Positions 36,468 to 46,061 are shown, counted from the first letter of the stretch. The stretch is 64,000 bases of DNA from Cupriavidus malaysiensis (GCF_001854325.1 NZ_CP017754.1:682001-746000), one strand, 5' to 3'. Notes: generated from the letters alone by a model not told the origin. Numbers and translations are program-made.

Positions 36468-37532
36468 ATGGAAAACCGACACGCACCCGATTCACTCGAC
36501 TCAATCTACTCAATCGACAGCCTGCGCGCGCGCCACCAGCAGCTGGCCGCGCAGGAACCCAGGCTGCGCATCCGCGAGCGTGCGCTGCGCCTCGGCGTGC
36601 CGGAGGCGGCGCTGGTCGCCGCCGGCTGCGGCGTGCACGCGCGCCCGCTGGCCGGCACCGCGCAAGCGCTGTTCCGCGAACTCGGCACGCTCGGTCCGCT
36701 CATGGCGCTGTCGCGCAACGACGCGGCGGTGCACGAGCGCCACGGCCGCTACCTCGACATCCAGGCCGACGGACCGGTCGGCCTGGTGCTGGGGCCGGAC
36801 ATCGACCTGCGCCTGTTCTTCAACAGCTGGAAGCACTTCTATGCCGTCAGCGAGAACGGGCGCCACAGCCTGCAGTTCTTCGACCGGAGCGGCGAGGCCG
36901 TGCACAAGGTCTACCGCACCGAGCACACCGACGGCGCGGCCTGGGACGCCTACGTGGAGCGCTTTGCCACCGAGGCCGGCCTGCCCGTGGTGGCGGAGCC
37001 GCCGGGCGCGCCGGAGCAGGCCGAGGCGCCGGACGACGCCGGCGCGCTGCGCTCACACTGGCTGGGCCTGACCGATACCCATGACTTCTTCGCCATGCTG
37101 CGCCACTTCAAGGTGTCGCGCCTGGGCGCCTTGCGCGCGGCCGGGGCCGACCTGGCCCAGCCGGTCGCCGGCGACGCCGTGGAGGCCATGCTGGGCGCGG
37201 CGGCCGCCAGCGGCCTGCCCATCATGTGCTTCGTCGCCAATCGCGGCATCGTGCAGATCCATACCGGCCCGGTCAAGCGCCTGCTGCGCACGGGGCCGTG
37301 GTTCAACGTGCTCGACGACACCTTCAACCTGCACCTGAATACCGAGGCGGTGGCTTCGAGCTGGGTGGTCAACAAGCCCACCAGCGATGGCTGGGTCACC
37401 TCGCTGGAGCTGTACGGCGCCGACGGCGAACTGATCGTGCAGTTCTTCGGCGAGCGCAAGCCCGGCAAGCCGGAACTGCCGGCCTGGCGCAGCCTGATGG
37501 CATCGCTGTGCGCGCAGCCGCTGGCGGCGTGA
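36468..37532 (+). CDS. hmuS: hemin-degrading/heme-trafficking factor HmuS
   Basis: A 354-residue cytoplasmic HemS/ChuS-family protein made of two repeated halves. Each half has a conserved core: first ALSRNDAAVHERHG and FFNSWKHFYAVSE, then MCFVANRGIVQIHTGPVKR and FNLHLNTEAVASSWVVNKP. It binds heme and either stores or cleaves it to release iron. It lies between the HmuY-like gene and hmuT (23 nt). Confidence 0.93.
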   Translation: MENRHAPDSLDSIYSIDSLRARHQQLAAQEPRLRIRERALRLGVPEAALVAAGCGVHARPLAGTAQALFRELGTLGPLMALSRNDAAVHERHGRYLDIQADGPVGLVLGPDIDLRLFFNSWKHFYAVSENGRHSLQFFDRSGEAVHKVYRTEHTDGAAWDAYVERFATEAGLPVVAEPPGAPEQAEAPDDAGALRSHWLGLTDTHDFFAMLRHFKVSRLGALRAAGADLAQPVAGDAVEAMLGAAAASGLPIMCFVANRGIVQIHTGPVKRLLRTGPWFNVLDDTFNLHLNTEAVASSWVVNKPTSDGWVTSLELYGADGELIVQFFGERKPGKPELPAWRSLMASLCAQPLAA

Positions 37533-37555
37533 CGCGCGCTTCCGGGGGAGATCCG

Positions 37556-38416
37556 ATGAAGATCCTGCAGAAGAGATGGCGCCGGGCGGCGCTGCTTGGG
37601 ATGCCGGGGCTGCTGTGCGCCGCCGGCCTGGCGCATGCGGCGGCGCCGGCGCGCGTGGTGGGCCTGGGCGGCCCCGTCACCGAGATCGTCTACGCGCTCG
37701 ATGCCGGCGCCAGCATGGTCGGCGCCGACGCGTCCAGCCTCTACCCGCCGGCGGCGCTCAAGCTGCCCAAGGTGGGCTACTACCGCGCCTTTTCCGTCGA
37801 GGGCGTGGCCAGCCTGAAGCCGGACCTGGTGCTGGCTTCCGACCAGAGCGGCCCGCCGCAGGCCCTGGAACAGCTGCAGCGGCTGGGCAGCAAGGTGGTG
37901 GTGGTGCCGTCGGCGCCGACGCTCGCCGCGCTCGACCAGCGCATCCTCGGCGTGGCCGCGGCGCTCGGGGTGGAGGCGCGCGGCAGCGCGCTGGTCGGCC
38001 GCATCCATGCCGCCCTGCGCGACATCAGGCCGGTGCCGGCGCCGCTGCGGGTGCTGCTGGTCAGCAGCCATACCGGCAAGCTCGAGGCCGCCGGCGACGA
38101 CACCGCGGCGGCGGCGATGCTGCGGCTGGTGGGCGCCACCAACGTGCTGCCGGCACAGTCGGGCTACAAGCCATTCTCCGCCGAGGCGGCGGTGGCGCTG
38201 CGGCCCGATGTCATCGTGACCACCACCTTGTCGGTCCAGGCCAGCGGCAGCCTCGATGCCTTTCTCGCCCAGCCCGGCCTGAGCGCGACGCCGGCGGCCA
38301 AGGCGCGGCGCGTGGTGGTGATGGACGACCTGCTGCTGCTCGGCTTCGGCCCGCGCCTGCCCGAGGCGCTGCGCCAACTGGAGGCGGGGCTGGCCGCCAG
38401 GTCCTCACCGCGCTGA
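37556..38416 (+). CDS. hmuT: periplasmic heme-binding protein HmuT
   Basis: A 286-residue class III solute-binding protein. The Sec signal ends near residue 29 (AHAA). RVVGLGGPVTEIVYALDAG starts the N-terminal lobe, VGYYRAFSVEGVASLKPDLVLAS contains the Tyr expected to ligate heme iron, and SGYKPFSAEAAVALRPDVIV is in the C-terminal lobe. It delivers heme to HmuUV. GGGGGAG precedes the ATG by six bases. Confidence 0.93.
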   Translation: MKILQKRWRRAALLGMPGLLCAAGLAHAAAPARVVGLGGPVTEIVYALDAGASMVGADASSLYPPAALKLPKVGYYRAFSVEGVASLKPDLVLASDQSGPPQALEQLQRLGSKVVVVPSAPTLAALDQRILGVAAALGVEARGSALVGRIHAALRDIRPVPAPLRVLLVSSHTGKLEAAGDDTAAAAMLRLVGATNVLPAQSGYKPFSAEAAVALRPDVIVTTTLSVQASGSLDAFLAQPGLSATPAAKARRVVVMDDLLLLGFGPRLPEALRQLEAGLAARSSPR

Positions 38417-38455
38417 AGCCCGCGCTTCGACGTCCATACCTCGCCGGATCGACCC

Positions 38456-39481
38456 GTGAACGCTCTCCGCCTCTTGCTGCCGCGCCGGCCGTTGCGCCCG
38501 TCGCCACGGCGCGTCCTGGCCGTCCTGTGCGCACTGCTGGCCGTGGTCGCCATCTGCGCCGCCGCCAGCGGCGCGCTGGCCATTCCGCGCAGCCAGGTGC
38601 TGCCGCTGCTGTTCGACCCGGCCGCCGCGGGTGAAGCGGCCATGTGGCGCAGCGTGCTGCTGGAGGTGCGCCTGCCGCGCATCGTGCTGGCACTGACCGT
38701 CGGCGCCGGGCTGGCGCTGTCCGGCGCCGTCATGCAGGCGCTGTTCCGCAATCCGCTCGCCGAGCCGGGACTGATCGGCATTTCGCCGGGCGGTGCGATG
38801 GGCGCGGTGGCGGCCATCGTGCTGGGCGCGCAGGGCCTGGCGGGCATCGCCCCGGCCGCCTTCGCCGGCAGCCTGGCCGCCACGGCCCTGGCCTACCGCC
38901 TCGGCAGCCGGCGTCCCGGCGTGGCCAACCTGCTGCTGGCCGGGGTCGCCATCAACGCGATCTGTGCCAGCGTGGTGGGCTTCTTCACCTTCCAGGCCAG
39001 CGAGGTGCAGCTGCGCAACCTGACCTTCTGGAACCTGGGCAGCCTGGCCGGCGCGAGCTGGGCGCAGCTGGCCTGGCTGGTGCCGCTGGTGGCCGTGCTG
39101 TGCGCGCTGCTGATGCGCGACTGGCGCGCCATGAATGCGCTGCTGCTGGGCGAGCGCGAGGCCCAGCACCTGGGCTTCGACCTGGCGCGCCTGCGCCGCC
39201 GCCTGATCGTGCTGACGGCGTTGCTGGTCGGGCCGCTGGTGGCGGTGACCGGCACCATCGGCTTCGTCGGGCTGGTGGTGCCGCACCTGGTGCGCCTGCC
39301 GCTCGGCGCCGACCACCGCTGGCTGCTGCCCAATACACTGGCGGGCGGCGCCATCGCCCTGACGCTGGCCGACTGGCTGGCGCGCATGGTGGTGATCCCG
39401 GCCGAACTGCCGATCGGCATCGTCACCAGCCTGGTGGGCGGTCCCTTCCTGCTGTGGATGCTGGCGCGGAGGACGGCCTGA
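38456..39481 (+). CDS. hmuU: heme ABC transporter permease HmuU
   Basis: A 341-residue FecCD-family permease with about ten membrane helices, starting at GTG. Family motifs are [41 protein letters not shown], the cytoplasmic coupling loop [14 protein letters not shown], and [20 protein letters not shown]. It forms a dimer served by two HmuV subunits. It ends one base before hmuV begins. Confidence 0.94.
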   Translation: MNALRLLLPRRPLRPSPRRVLAVLCALLAVVAICAAASGALAIPRSQVLPLLFDPAAAGEAAMWRSVLLEVRLPRIVLALTVGAGLALSGAVMQALFRNPLAEPGLIGISPGGAMGAVAAIVLGAQGLAGIAPAAFAGSLAATALAYRLGSRRPGVANLLLAGVAINAICASVVGFFTFQASEVQLRNLTFWNLGSLAGASWAQLAWLVPLVAVLCALLMRDWRAMNALLLGEREAQHLGFDLARLRRRLIVLTALLVGPLVAVTGTIGFVGLVVPHLVRLPLGADHRWLLPNTLAGGAIALTLADWLARMVVIPAELPIGIVTSLVGGPFLLWMLARRTA

Positions 39482-39482
39482 G

Positions 39483-40286
39483 ATGCTGGTGCTGCGTGAA
39501 CTCTGCTGCAGCCGCGGCGGCCGCGCCGTGCTGGCCGGCATCGACCTCGACGTGCGTGCGGGCGAGGTGCTGGGCGTGCTCGGCGCCAATGGCGCCGGCA
39601 AGACGACCTTGCTGAGCGTGGTGGCGGGCGAACTGCCCGCCGACCGTGGCGTGCTGGCGCTGGATGGCCGCGCCCTGCGGCAATGGCCGGCGGCGGCCCT
39701 CGCGCGCCGCCGCGCGGTGGTGCCGCAGTCGCCCAGCCTGGGCTTCGACCTCTCCGTGGCCGAGGTGGTGGCGATGGGCGCCTATCCGTTCCCCGAACTG
39801 GATGCCGGTGCGCTGGCGGCGCTGACGGCACGCGCGCTCGGCCTGGCCGATCTCGCCCGCATGGGCGGGCGCCGCTACCCGGACCTGTCCGGCGGCGAAC
39901 AACAGCGTGTGCACTTCGCCCGCGCGCTGGTGCAGGCGCTGGCCGCGCGGCAACCGGGCGAATACCGCGCGCTGCTGCTCGACGAACCGATCTCCAGCCT
40001 CGATCCGCGCCACCAGTTGCAGCTGCTGCAGGCGGTGCGCGCGCTCAGCCGCGCGGAAGGGCTGGCGGTGCTGGTGGTCCTGCACGACGTCAACCTGGCC
40101 GCGCAATGGTGCGACCGGCTGTTGTTGCTGGCCGGCGGCCGCGCCGTGGCCGAGGGCAGACCGGCCGAAGTGCTGACGCCGGCGGTATTGGAGACGGTGT
40201 ACGGCCTGCCGGCGCGGGTCCTGCCGGACCGGCAGGGGGAAGGGGAGGACGGCTTGCTGGTACGCTTTGCGCTGCCGTCGCCCTGA
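39483..40286 (+). CDS. hmuV: heme ABC transporter ATPase HmuV
   Basis: A 267-residue ATP-binding subunit. Walker [12 protein letters not shown] (about residues 36-46), Q-loop [10 protein letters not shown], signature [15 protein letters not shown], Walker [12 protein letters not shown] and switch His in [10 protein letters not shown] are complete. Last gene of the heme operon; convergent with the MFS gene 53 bases away, with no obvious terminator between them. Confidence 0.95.
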   Translation: MLVLRELCCSRGGRAVLAGIDLDVRAGEVLGVLGANGAGKTTLLSVVAGELPADRGVLALDGRALRQWPAAALARRRAVVPQSPSLGFDLSVAEVVAMGAYPFPELDAGALAALTARALGLADLARMGGRRYPDLSGGEQQRVHFARALVQALAARQPGEYRALLLDEPISSLDPRHQLQLLQAVRALSRAEGLAVLVVLHDVNLAAQWCDRLLLLAGGRAVAEGRPAEVLTPAVLETVYGLPARVLPDRQGEGEDGLLVRFALPSP

Positions 40287-40339
40287 GTGATGACCGGGCG
40301 GTGCCTGGGCGATGACTGGGTGGGCTCGCAGGCTGCCGC

Positions 40340-41746
40340 TCAGGTCGACGACCGCCGCGGCGCACCCGAAACGCCTTCGCCGGCGTCGGCCGGCAGCGCC
40401 GCGAACATCGGCCACGACGCCAGCACGAGCACGGCGATGGCGAGGAAGGCGCAGGCGAAGTCGAAGTGCTCGGCATGCGTGCGGCCGGATAGCAGCATGG
40501 TCAGCTGCATCGAGCCGGCGGCAATGGCCACGCCGACCGCCTTGGTCATCTGCTGCGCCGTGCCCTGGAAAGACGTGGCAGCCGACAGCCGCGCCGGCGG
40601 CACGTCGGCGAAGGCGAGCGCGCCCATCGAGGCGAAGCTGAGCGAGCGGCTCAGGCCGCCGCACAGCAGCAGCGCGAAGACGGCGGTCTCGGGCCAGGCC
40701 GGCGACAACGTCGTGCAGACCGCCAGCATCAGCGCGAAGGAGATGCTGCCCGCGATCAGCACCGTGCGCATCGGCAGCCAGTGCAGCGCGAAGCGCGTCA
40801 TCGGCCGCATGCAGAACGAACCCAGCGCGCTGGCCAGCGAGATCAGGCCGCTCACCGACGCGCTCAGGCCGAAGCCGACCTGCAAGGTCAGCGGTACCAG
40901 GAAGGGCAGGGCGCCGGCACCGGCGCGGAACAGGCTGCCGGCCACGGTGGCGGCATGGAAGGTGGGAATGCGCAGCAGCGAGAAGTCGATGGCCGGATGC
41001 GCGGTGCGGCGGCAGTGGCGCACGCTCAGCCAGGACAGCAGCAGGCCGGCGGCGATGCACAGCGGTGGCACGTAGCCGGGCAGCAGGCCGCGGCCGACCA
41101 TCTCCACGCCGACCATCAGCGTGGTCAGCGCGAGCCCGACCAGCGCCATGCCGGTGAGGTCGGGCGCCGGCGGGTGCTCGCCCTGCGCGGGCGGAATCAG
41201 CCAGGCACTCAGCAGCAGGCCGGCCAGCCCGAAGGGGACATTGATCCAGAACACGCTGCGCCAGGACATGGCGTCGGTGAGGAAGCCGCCCAGCGGCGGG
41301 CCAAGCACGGGGCCCACCAGCGCGGGCATGGTCAGCCAGGTGGTGGCCGACAGCATCTCTTCACGGCGCACCTGGCGGAACAGGATCAGGCGGCCGACCG
41401 GCACCATCATGGCGCCGCCGATGCCCTGCAGCACGCGCGCGGCGATCAGGGCGGGCAGGCCGCTTGCCAGGGCGCACAGCACCGAGGCCAGCGTGAAGGT
41501 GGCGATGGCCGCCATGAACACGCGCTTGGCGCCGAAGCGGTCGGCGATCCAGCCGCTGATGGGAATGAATACCGTGAGCGCGATCAGGTAGGAGGTGATC
41601 GCGCTGCTCAGGTGGACCGGATTGACGCCGAGGTCGCGCGCCATGCTGGGCAGCGCCGTGGCCACCACGGTGGCGTCGATGTTCTGCATGAACAGCGCGC
41701 TGGCGACGACGGCCGCGATGATGCGGAAATTGTGCTTGCCTGGCAT
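40340..41746 (-). CDS. MFS multidrug efflux transporter (DHA2 / EmrB-QacA type)
   Basis: A 468-residue inner-membrane protein with about 14 hydrophobic helices. Motif D1 MQNIDATVVATALPSMARDLG is typical of DHA2 drug exporters, motif A GWIADRFGAKRVF follows, and motif C is PALVGPVLGPPLGGFLTD. A proton-driven drug or organic-acid exporter is predicted. No adaptor (EmrA) gene is adjacent. Regulation is not visible. Confidence 0.9.
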   Translation of the reverse strand: MPGKHNFRIIAAVVASALFMQNIDATVVATALPSMARDLGVNPVHLSSAITSYLIALTVFIPISGWIADRFGAKRVFMAAIATFTLASVLCALASGLPALIAARVLQGIGGAMMVPVGRLILFRQVRREEMLSATTWLTMPALVGPVLGPPLGGFLTDAMSWRSVFWINVPFGLAGLLLSAWLIPPAQGEHPPAPDLTGMALVGLALTTLMVGVEMVGRGLLPGYVPPLCIAAGLLLSWLSVRHCRRTAHPAIDFSLLRIPTFHAATVAGSLFRAGAGALPFLVPLTLQVGFGLSASVSGLISLASALGSFCMRPMTRFALHWLPMRTVLIAGSISFALMLAVCTTLSPAWPETAVFALLLCGGLSRSLSFASMGALAFADVPPARLSAATSFQGTAQQMTKAVGVAIAAGSMQLTMLLSGRTHAEHFDFACAFLAIAVLVLASWPMFAALPADAGEGVSGAPRRSST

Positions 41747-41845
41747 GGAGGGGGGAGCGGGAGCGGCTTCCCGGCCGATTATAAGATGGCCGTGCCGCGG
41801 CTTGCCGCGCTCCCCGCGGCCGTCCGGGGCGGCCGCGTGCGGGGC

Positions 41846-43162
41846 TCAGGCGCGGGCTGCCCGGGGCGCCTGCGGCTCGCCCGCCGCGCCCTCCTTGCGC
41901 AGGCGTGCGCCCAGTGCCAGCACCGCCGCCAGCAGGCAGGCACCGCCGGCGACGTAGAGCGCCGGGGTATAGGTCAGCAGCAGTGTGCGGCTCAGGCCGG
42001 CGCCGTAGGCCGCGGTGGCCGCGCCGATCTGGTGGGCGGCGAAGATCCAGCCGAACACCATCGGCGCGCGCTCCTTGCCGAAGGCCACGCCGGCCAGCTT
42101 GACCGTGGGCGGTACGGTGGCGATCCAGTCCAGGCCATAGAACATGGCGAACAGTGACAGCCCGTACAGCGTGAAGGTGGAGTGTGGCAGCCAGAACAGC
42201 GACAGGCCGCGCAGGCCGTAGTACCAGAACAGCAGCTTGCGGCTGTCATAGCGGTCCGACAGCCAGCCCGAGCTGATGGTGCCGACGAAGTCGAACGCGC
42301 CCATCATGGCCAGCACCGAGGCGGCGGGCACGGCGCTCAGGCCGAAGTCGCCGCACAGCGTGATGAAGTGGGTCTGGATCAGCCCGTTGGTGCTGAGGCC
42401 GCAGATGAAGAAGGTGCCGGCCAGCACCCAGAACGTCTGCGTGCCCATGGCCTCGCGCAGGACCACGAAGGGGGTGCGCAGGTTGACCGCCGCGGGCGCA
42501 GGTTCCGGGGCGGCCGCCACGCTGGCCGGCACCTCGCCGAAGGCGGCCAGGCCGAGGTCGCGCGGACGGCTGCGCATCAGCAGCATCACCAGCACCGCCA
42601 GCACCGAGCAGGCGAGCAGCACCGGCACCACCGCCGAGCGCCAGCCCAGGTGCTCGATCAGCCAGGCGGCCAGGGGCAGGAAGGCGAGCTGGCCGGTGGC
42701 GGCGCTGGCCGTCAGGATGCCGACCACCAGGCCGCGCCGCGCGGTGAACCAGCGGTTGGCCACCAGCGCGGCCAGTACCAGCGCCGTCATGCCCGAACCG
42801 ATGCCCAGCATCAGGCCCCAGGCGATGAAAAGCTGCCACAGTTCGCGCACCACGGTGGCCAGGGCCATGCCGCCCGCGATCAGCGCCAGCGCGGTGGCCA
42901 CGACCCGGCGCACGCCGAAGCGCTCCATCAGCATGGCCGAGAATGGCGCCATCAGCCCATACAAGGCGAAGCGCACGGCCAGCACCGAGGAGATCTGCTC
43001 GGTGCTCCAGCCATGCTCGCGCGAGAGCGGGAGCAGGAAGGCGCCCGGCAGGCCGAGCGCCGCCGAGGTGGTGAGCATGACCAGGAAGGTCAGGGCGGCG
43101 ATGAGCCACGCGTAGTGGATGCCGCGCCGGTCGAGCCGGCGGTTGAGTCGTGTCGAGAGCAT
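41846..43162 (-). CDS. MFS transporter (oxalate/formate antiporter-like group)
   Basis: A 438-residue, 12-helix major facilitator protein. RRGIHYAWLIAALTFLVMLT begins helix 1, and FGVRRVVATALALIAGGMA and the SGWLSDRYDSRKLLFWYYGLRG loop are typical of the monocarboxylate/oxalate-formate antiporter group. Substrate unknown. The TetR gene on the same strand ends 124 bases upstream, so a transporter/regulator pair is likely. Confidence 0.88.
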   Translation of the reverse strand: MLSTRLNRRLDRRGIHYAWLIAALTFLVMLTTSAALGLPGAFLLPLSREHGWSTEQISSVLAVRFALYGLMAPFSAMLMERFGVRRVVATALALIAGGMALATVVRELWQLFIAWGLMLGIGSGMTALVLAALVANRWFTARRGLVVGILTASAATGQLAFLPLAAWLIEHLGWRSAVVPVLLACSVLAVLVMLLMRSRPRDLGLAAFGEVPASVAAAPEPAPAAVNLRTPFVVLREAMGTQTFWVLAGTFFICGLSTNGLIQTHFITLCGDFGLSAVPAASVLAMMGAFDFVGTISSGWLSDRYDSRKLLFWYYGLRGLSLFWLPHSTFTLYGLSLFAMFYGLDWIATVPPTVKLAGVAFGKERAPMVFGWIFAAHQIGAATAAYGAGLSRTLLLTYTPALYVAGGACLLAAVLALGARLRKEGAAGEPQAPRAARA

Positions 43163-43286
43163 GGGCGGTGTGCGGGGACTTGCCGCGCGAGGTGTGGTGC
43201 CTGCCGCGGCCGGGTTTGCCGGGTTTGCGTTATGGGGGCCGTTATGGGGGACGGGAGGCGTGGCCTGCGCCGGGGCGCCTGAGCGC

Positions 43287-43901
43287 CTAGCCGCCTTCGG
43301 CGGCCTCGGCGCTGCCCGCGCCGAGGATCAGTTCGCGCATGCCGGCGAGGAAGTCGTCGGCGTCCGGGCTGTCCACGGTGGCACGCGCCAGCATCACGGC
43401 TCCGGTCATCGCCGCCAGCTCGGCCATGGCGCGGCGCCGGCGCACGGCCGGGTCGGCCTCGTCGATAGTGCGCTCCCATTGGGCCACCAGCTGCTGCAGC
43501 CCGTCGCGGAAGGCCTGGCGCACCGGCTTGTCGGCGGCCTCGCGCGCGACGTCGACGCACATCGCCACCGCCGGGCAGCCGCCGCCGGGGTCGTCGCGAT
43601 GGCGCGCGGAAAGATAGGGGCCGGCGATGCGCTCGCGCATGGCGTGGCGGTCGTCCCCCGCCTCCGCGAGACGACGGTCCCAGCGCTGCGCCGACTCGGC
43701 GAAGGCGCGCCCGCAGGCGATCGCGGCGAGTGCGTCCTTCGAATCGAAATGGCTGTAGAAGCCGCCGTGCGTCAGGCCGGCCGAGCCCATCAGTTCCGCG
43801 ACGCTGATGCCGTTCAGGCCGCGTTCGCGGAACAAGCGCGATGACGCGGCCTCGATGGCTTCGCGATGCTTCTCTGCCTGTTCGCGGGATGATCTTGCCA
43901 T
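43287..43901 (-). CDS. TetR/AcrR family repressor
   Basis: A 204-residue regulator. The N-terminal helix-turn-helix covers about residues 10-56 (IEAASSRLFRERGLNGISVAE and LTHGGFYSHFDSKDAL). The C-terminal ligand-binding domain contains the conserved Cys of a TetR_C_16/YxaF-like group (GGGCPAVAMCVDVA). A perfect palindrome lies 31 bases upstream of the start codon and is its likely operator; the MFS gene downstream is the probable target. Confidence 0.9.
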   Translation of the reverse strand: MARSSREQAEKHREAIEAASSRLFRERGLNGISVAELMGSAGLTHGGFYSHFDSKDALAAIACGRAFAESAQRWDRRLAEAGDDRHAMRERIAGPYLSARHRDDPGGGCPAVAMCVDVAREAADKPVRQAFRDGLQQLVAQWERTIDEADPAVRRRRAMAELAAMTGAVMLARATVDSPDADDFLAGMRELILGAGSAEAAEGG

Positions 43902-43932
43902 GGGAGGGCTCCTTCCTTGGGGTTGCCGGGAT

Positions 43933-43956
43933 ATTAGATGATGGCTGTCATCTAAT
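43933..43956. promoter_or_regulatory. TetR operator palindrome
   Basis: Perfect 9-bp inverted repeat ATTAGATGA-N6-TCATCTAAT, AT-rich in a GC-rich context, just upstream of the tetR start at 43901. Size and position fit autoregulation by the adjacent repressor. Confidence 0.75.
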
Positions 43957-43986
43957 CAAGCCGGATCTGCGGTGGGCCTGCAAGGT

Positions 43987-44030
43987 GGCGGAAGAGGAGG
44001 CGGAAGAGGAGGCGGAAGAGGAGGCGGCAG
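43987..44030. repeat. 12-bp tandem repeat
   Basis: GGCGGAAGAGGA is present three times in perfect tandem (43987-44022) followed by a partial copy. It lies in the gap between the tetR operator and tRNA-Cys. A plus-strand frame across it would read Glu-rich repeats but has no gene-like start or composition, so it was not called. Confidence 0.8.
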
Positions 44031-44164
44031 GCGAGGGAAGGCGCGAGGCTCGGCCCAGGCCGCGCCGTGCAGACTTTCCGAATTCCGGCTACACTGCGCC
44101 CGCAATGACGCATGTGGCGCTTCGGGATCCCGGCAGCGCACGCTATCCAGCAAAGTCCATCCAA

Positions 44165-44239
44165 GGCGGGGTGGCAGAGTGGTGATGCGACGGCCTGCAA
44201 AGCCGTTCACGACGGTTCGATTCCGTATCCCCGCCTCCA
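44165..44239 (+). tRNA. tRNA-Cys (GCA)
   Basis: A 75-base gene that folds into a cloverleaf. Acceptor GGCGGGG (44165-44171) pairs with CCCCGCC (44229-44235), discriminator T, and CCA is encoded (44237-44239). The anticodon loop CTGCAAA has GCA at 44197-44199, and the T arm is ACGGTTCGATTCCGT. TACACT at 44090-44095 is a possible -10 element. No integrase or att duplication is seen next to it. Confidence 0.93.
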
Positions 44240-44483
44240 GTTTTCCTTTGGTTTCCCCGTTTCCTGCCGTTATCCCGCTCTTTGCAGTGCCGGGTATGCC
44301 GCACGCACGCCGTCGTCTATGGAACAATGGCGCGAAGCGCATCCATGCGGCCGCTCCCGGGCCGTTCGAACGGTAGTTCGAGCCGTGGTTCGAGCCATCG
44401 TTGGCGCGATCCGGGAACCCAGAGACAAGAAGCAGATCTCCATCGCGGAGCCCCGCCGGCACGGCGGGTCAAGGAGATGATCC

Positions 44484-44924
44484 ATGACTAGAGACTTGCA
44501 GCTCCGCGGGGCGCAGGCGACCGACCTGCACGCCATCGCGGCCTTGCTGGAACGCTGCGGCTTGCACGCGGCGGATATCGAACCGCTGCTGCCGTGGTTC
44601 CACGTGGCCGTGATGGATGGCCGCGTGGTCGGTTGCGCCGGCGCCGAGCGCTATGGCAAGAGCGTGGTGGTGCGCTCGGTGGCGGTTCTGCCCGACTACC
44701 GCGACCGTGGCATCGCCTCCCATCTCGTGCAGAGCGTGCTTACCCGCGCCCGCGCCGACGGCTGCCGCCATGCGGTGCTGCTGTCGGCCAGCTGCCCCAG
44801 CTACTTCGCGCGCTACGGCTTCTCGCTGGTGACGGCTTCGCGTCTGCCGCCCGAGGTGCTGGCCTCGGCGGAATTCCACCGCGACGCCGGGGTGCCGGCG
44901 CTGTGCATGCAGTGCGTGCTGTAG
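44484..44924 (+). CDS. GNAT acetyltransferase, ArsN2-like
   Basis: A 146-residue GNAT protein. VVRSVAVLPDYRDRGIASHLV contains the acetyl-CoA loop. The C-terminal part SYFARYGFSLV...RLPPEVLASAEF...ALCMQ matches the layout of ArsN2-type enzymes, which N-acetylate organoarsenicals, and of short ArgA-like acetyltransferases. No other ars gene is present nearby, so the arsenic role is tentative. It begins about 245 bases after tRNA-Cys. Confidence 0.8.
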   Translation: MTRDLQLRGAQATDLHAIAALLERCGLHAADIEPLLPWFHVAVMDGRVVGCAGAERYGKSVVVRSVAVLPDYRDRGIASHLVQSVLTRARADGCRHAVLLSASCPSYFARYGFSLVTASRLPPEVLASAEFHRDAGVPALCMQCVL

Positions 44925-44955
44925 CGGCGGCGTGCCCGGCGGTGCCTGCCGGCGT

Positions 44956-45972
44956 CTAGCGTGCGGCCGCGGCCAGGCGCCCGCGCTTGGGCTCGCAACG
45001 GCTGATTTCCACCGTCACGTGTACCAGCTCGGTGTGCACGGACAGGGCCTGGCGCACGCGCTGCGGCGTCAGGGCCCGATCGTGAGTGACCAGGCCGACG
45101 ATGCAGGCGAAGCGCTCCTTGCCGACACGCCACACATGCAGGTCGGTCACGCGCGTGCCTTCCTCGCCCTCGCCGAAGGCGGCCAGGGCGTCACGCACCT
45201 CTTCCACCACCGGGTGGTCCATCTCGCGGTCGAGCAGCACCACGCCGCTCTGCTTCAGCAGGCCCCAGGCCCAGCGCCCGACCAGCACGGCACCCAGCAG
45301 GCCCATCGCCGGGTCGAGCCAGCGCCAGCCCAGCCACCAGCCGCCGGCCAGCGCCAGCACCGCGAGCACGGAGGTGGCGGCGTCGGCGATCACGTGCAGA
45401 TAGGCCGAGCGCAGGTTGATGTCGTGGCCGTGGTGATGGGCATGACCGTGCGCATGTCCGTGGCCGTTCCCATGGTCGGGATCGTGATCGTGCCCATGAT
45501 CATGGCCATGACCGTGGTGGGCATGGCCCAGGATCCTCGCGCAGGCGAGGTTGACCAGCAGGCCCAGCACGGTCACCGTCAGCGCTTCGCGGTAATGGAT
45601 GGCCTGCGGGCTGAACAGGCGCTCGACCGAACCGAAGGCCATCAGCGCCGCCACCCCGAGCAGGAACACGGCGCTGGCGAAGGCGGCCAGGACTTCGATC
45701 TTCCAGGTGCCGAAGGCGAAGCGCGCGTCGCCCGCGTGGCGGCGTGCGGCGCCATAGGCGAAGGCCGACAGGCCGATGGCGAGCGCGTGCGAACTCATGT
45801 GCCAGCCGTCGGCCAGCAGCGCCATCGAGTTGAACCACAGGCCGGCAGCGATTTCCACCACCATGGTGGCGAGCGTGATCCACATCACCAGCCGCGTGCC
45901 GCGCTCGGCCATGCGGTTGCCGGTATCGAAGACGTGGCTGTGGGTCCACGCGGAGAGGTCCTGGGTATGCAT
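44956..45972 (-). CDS. dmeF: cation diffusion facilitator, DmeF-like Co/Ni exporter
   Basis: A 338-residue inner-membrane exporter. The N terminus MHTQDLSAWTHSHVFD is characteristic of DmeF, first described in Cupriavidus metallidurans for cobalt tolerance. Six helices include metal site residues in LLADGWHMSSHALA (helix 2, HxxxD-like) and YLHVIADAATSVLA (helix 5). Between helices 4 and 5 lies a His/Asp/Gly-rich loop of about 35 residues, far richer in His than the rest. The C-terminal cytoplasmic domain (VTDLHVWRVG) is present. No dmeR/rcnR repressor gene is adjacent. Confidence 0.9.
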   Translation of the reverse strand: MHTQDLSAWTHSHVFDTGNRMAERGTRLVMWITLATMVVEIAAGLWFNSMALLADGWHMSSHALAIGLSAFAYGAARRHAGDARFAFGTWKIEVLAAFASAVFLLGVAALMAFGSVERLFSPQAIHYREALTVTVLGLLVNLACARILGHAHHGHGHDHGHDHDPDHGNGHGHAHGHAHHHGHDINLRSAYLHVIADAATSVLAVLALAGGWWLGWRWLDPAMGLLGAVLVGRWAWGLLKQSGVVLLDREMDHPVVEEVRDALAAFGEGEEGTRVTDLHVWRVGKERFACIVGLVTHDRALTPQRVRQALSVHTELVHVTVEISRCEPKRGRLAAAAR

Positions 45973-46061
45973 GGAGTGGCTCCGGCGAACGGGCAGCAGG
46001 TGCCCCGCATGGAACAGCGTAGCAGTATCCCACGCGCAGTAGCGGGCTTCCTGCGGGCCTG

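Noticed and set aside
43841..44185. 114-codon plus-strand frame with Glu repeats across the 12-bp tandem repeat
   Set aside because: It starts inside the tetR gene, covers its operator and runs into tRNA-Cys; composition follows the tandem repeat.
44165..44239. tRNA-Cys as an integration site for the neighbouring accessory genes
   Set aside because: No integrase gene and no duplicated tRNA 3' end found in the window.
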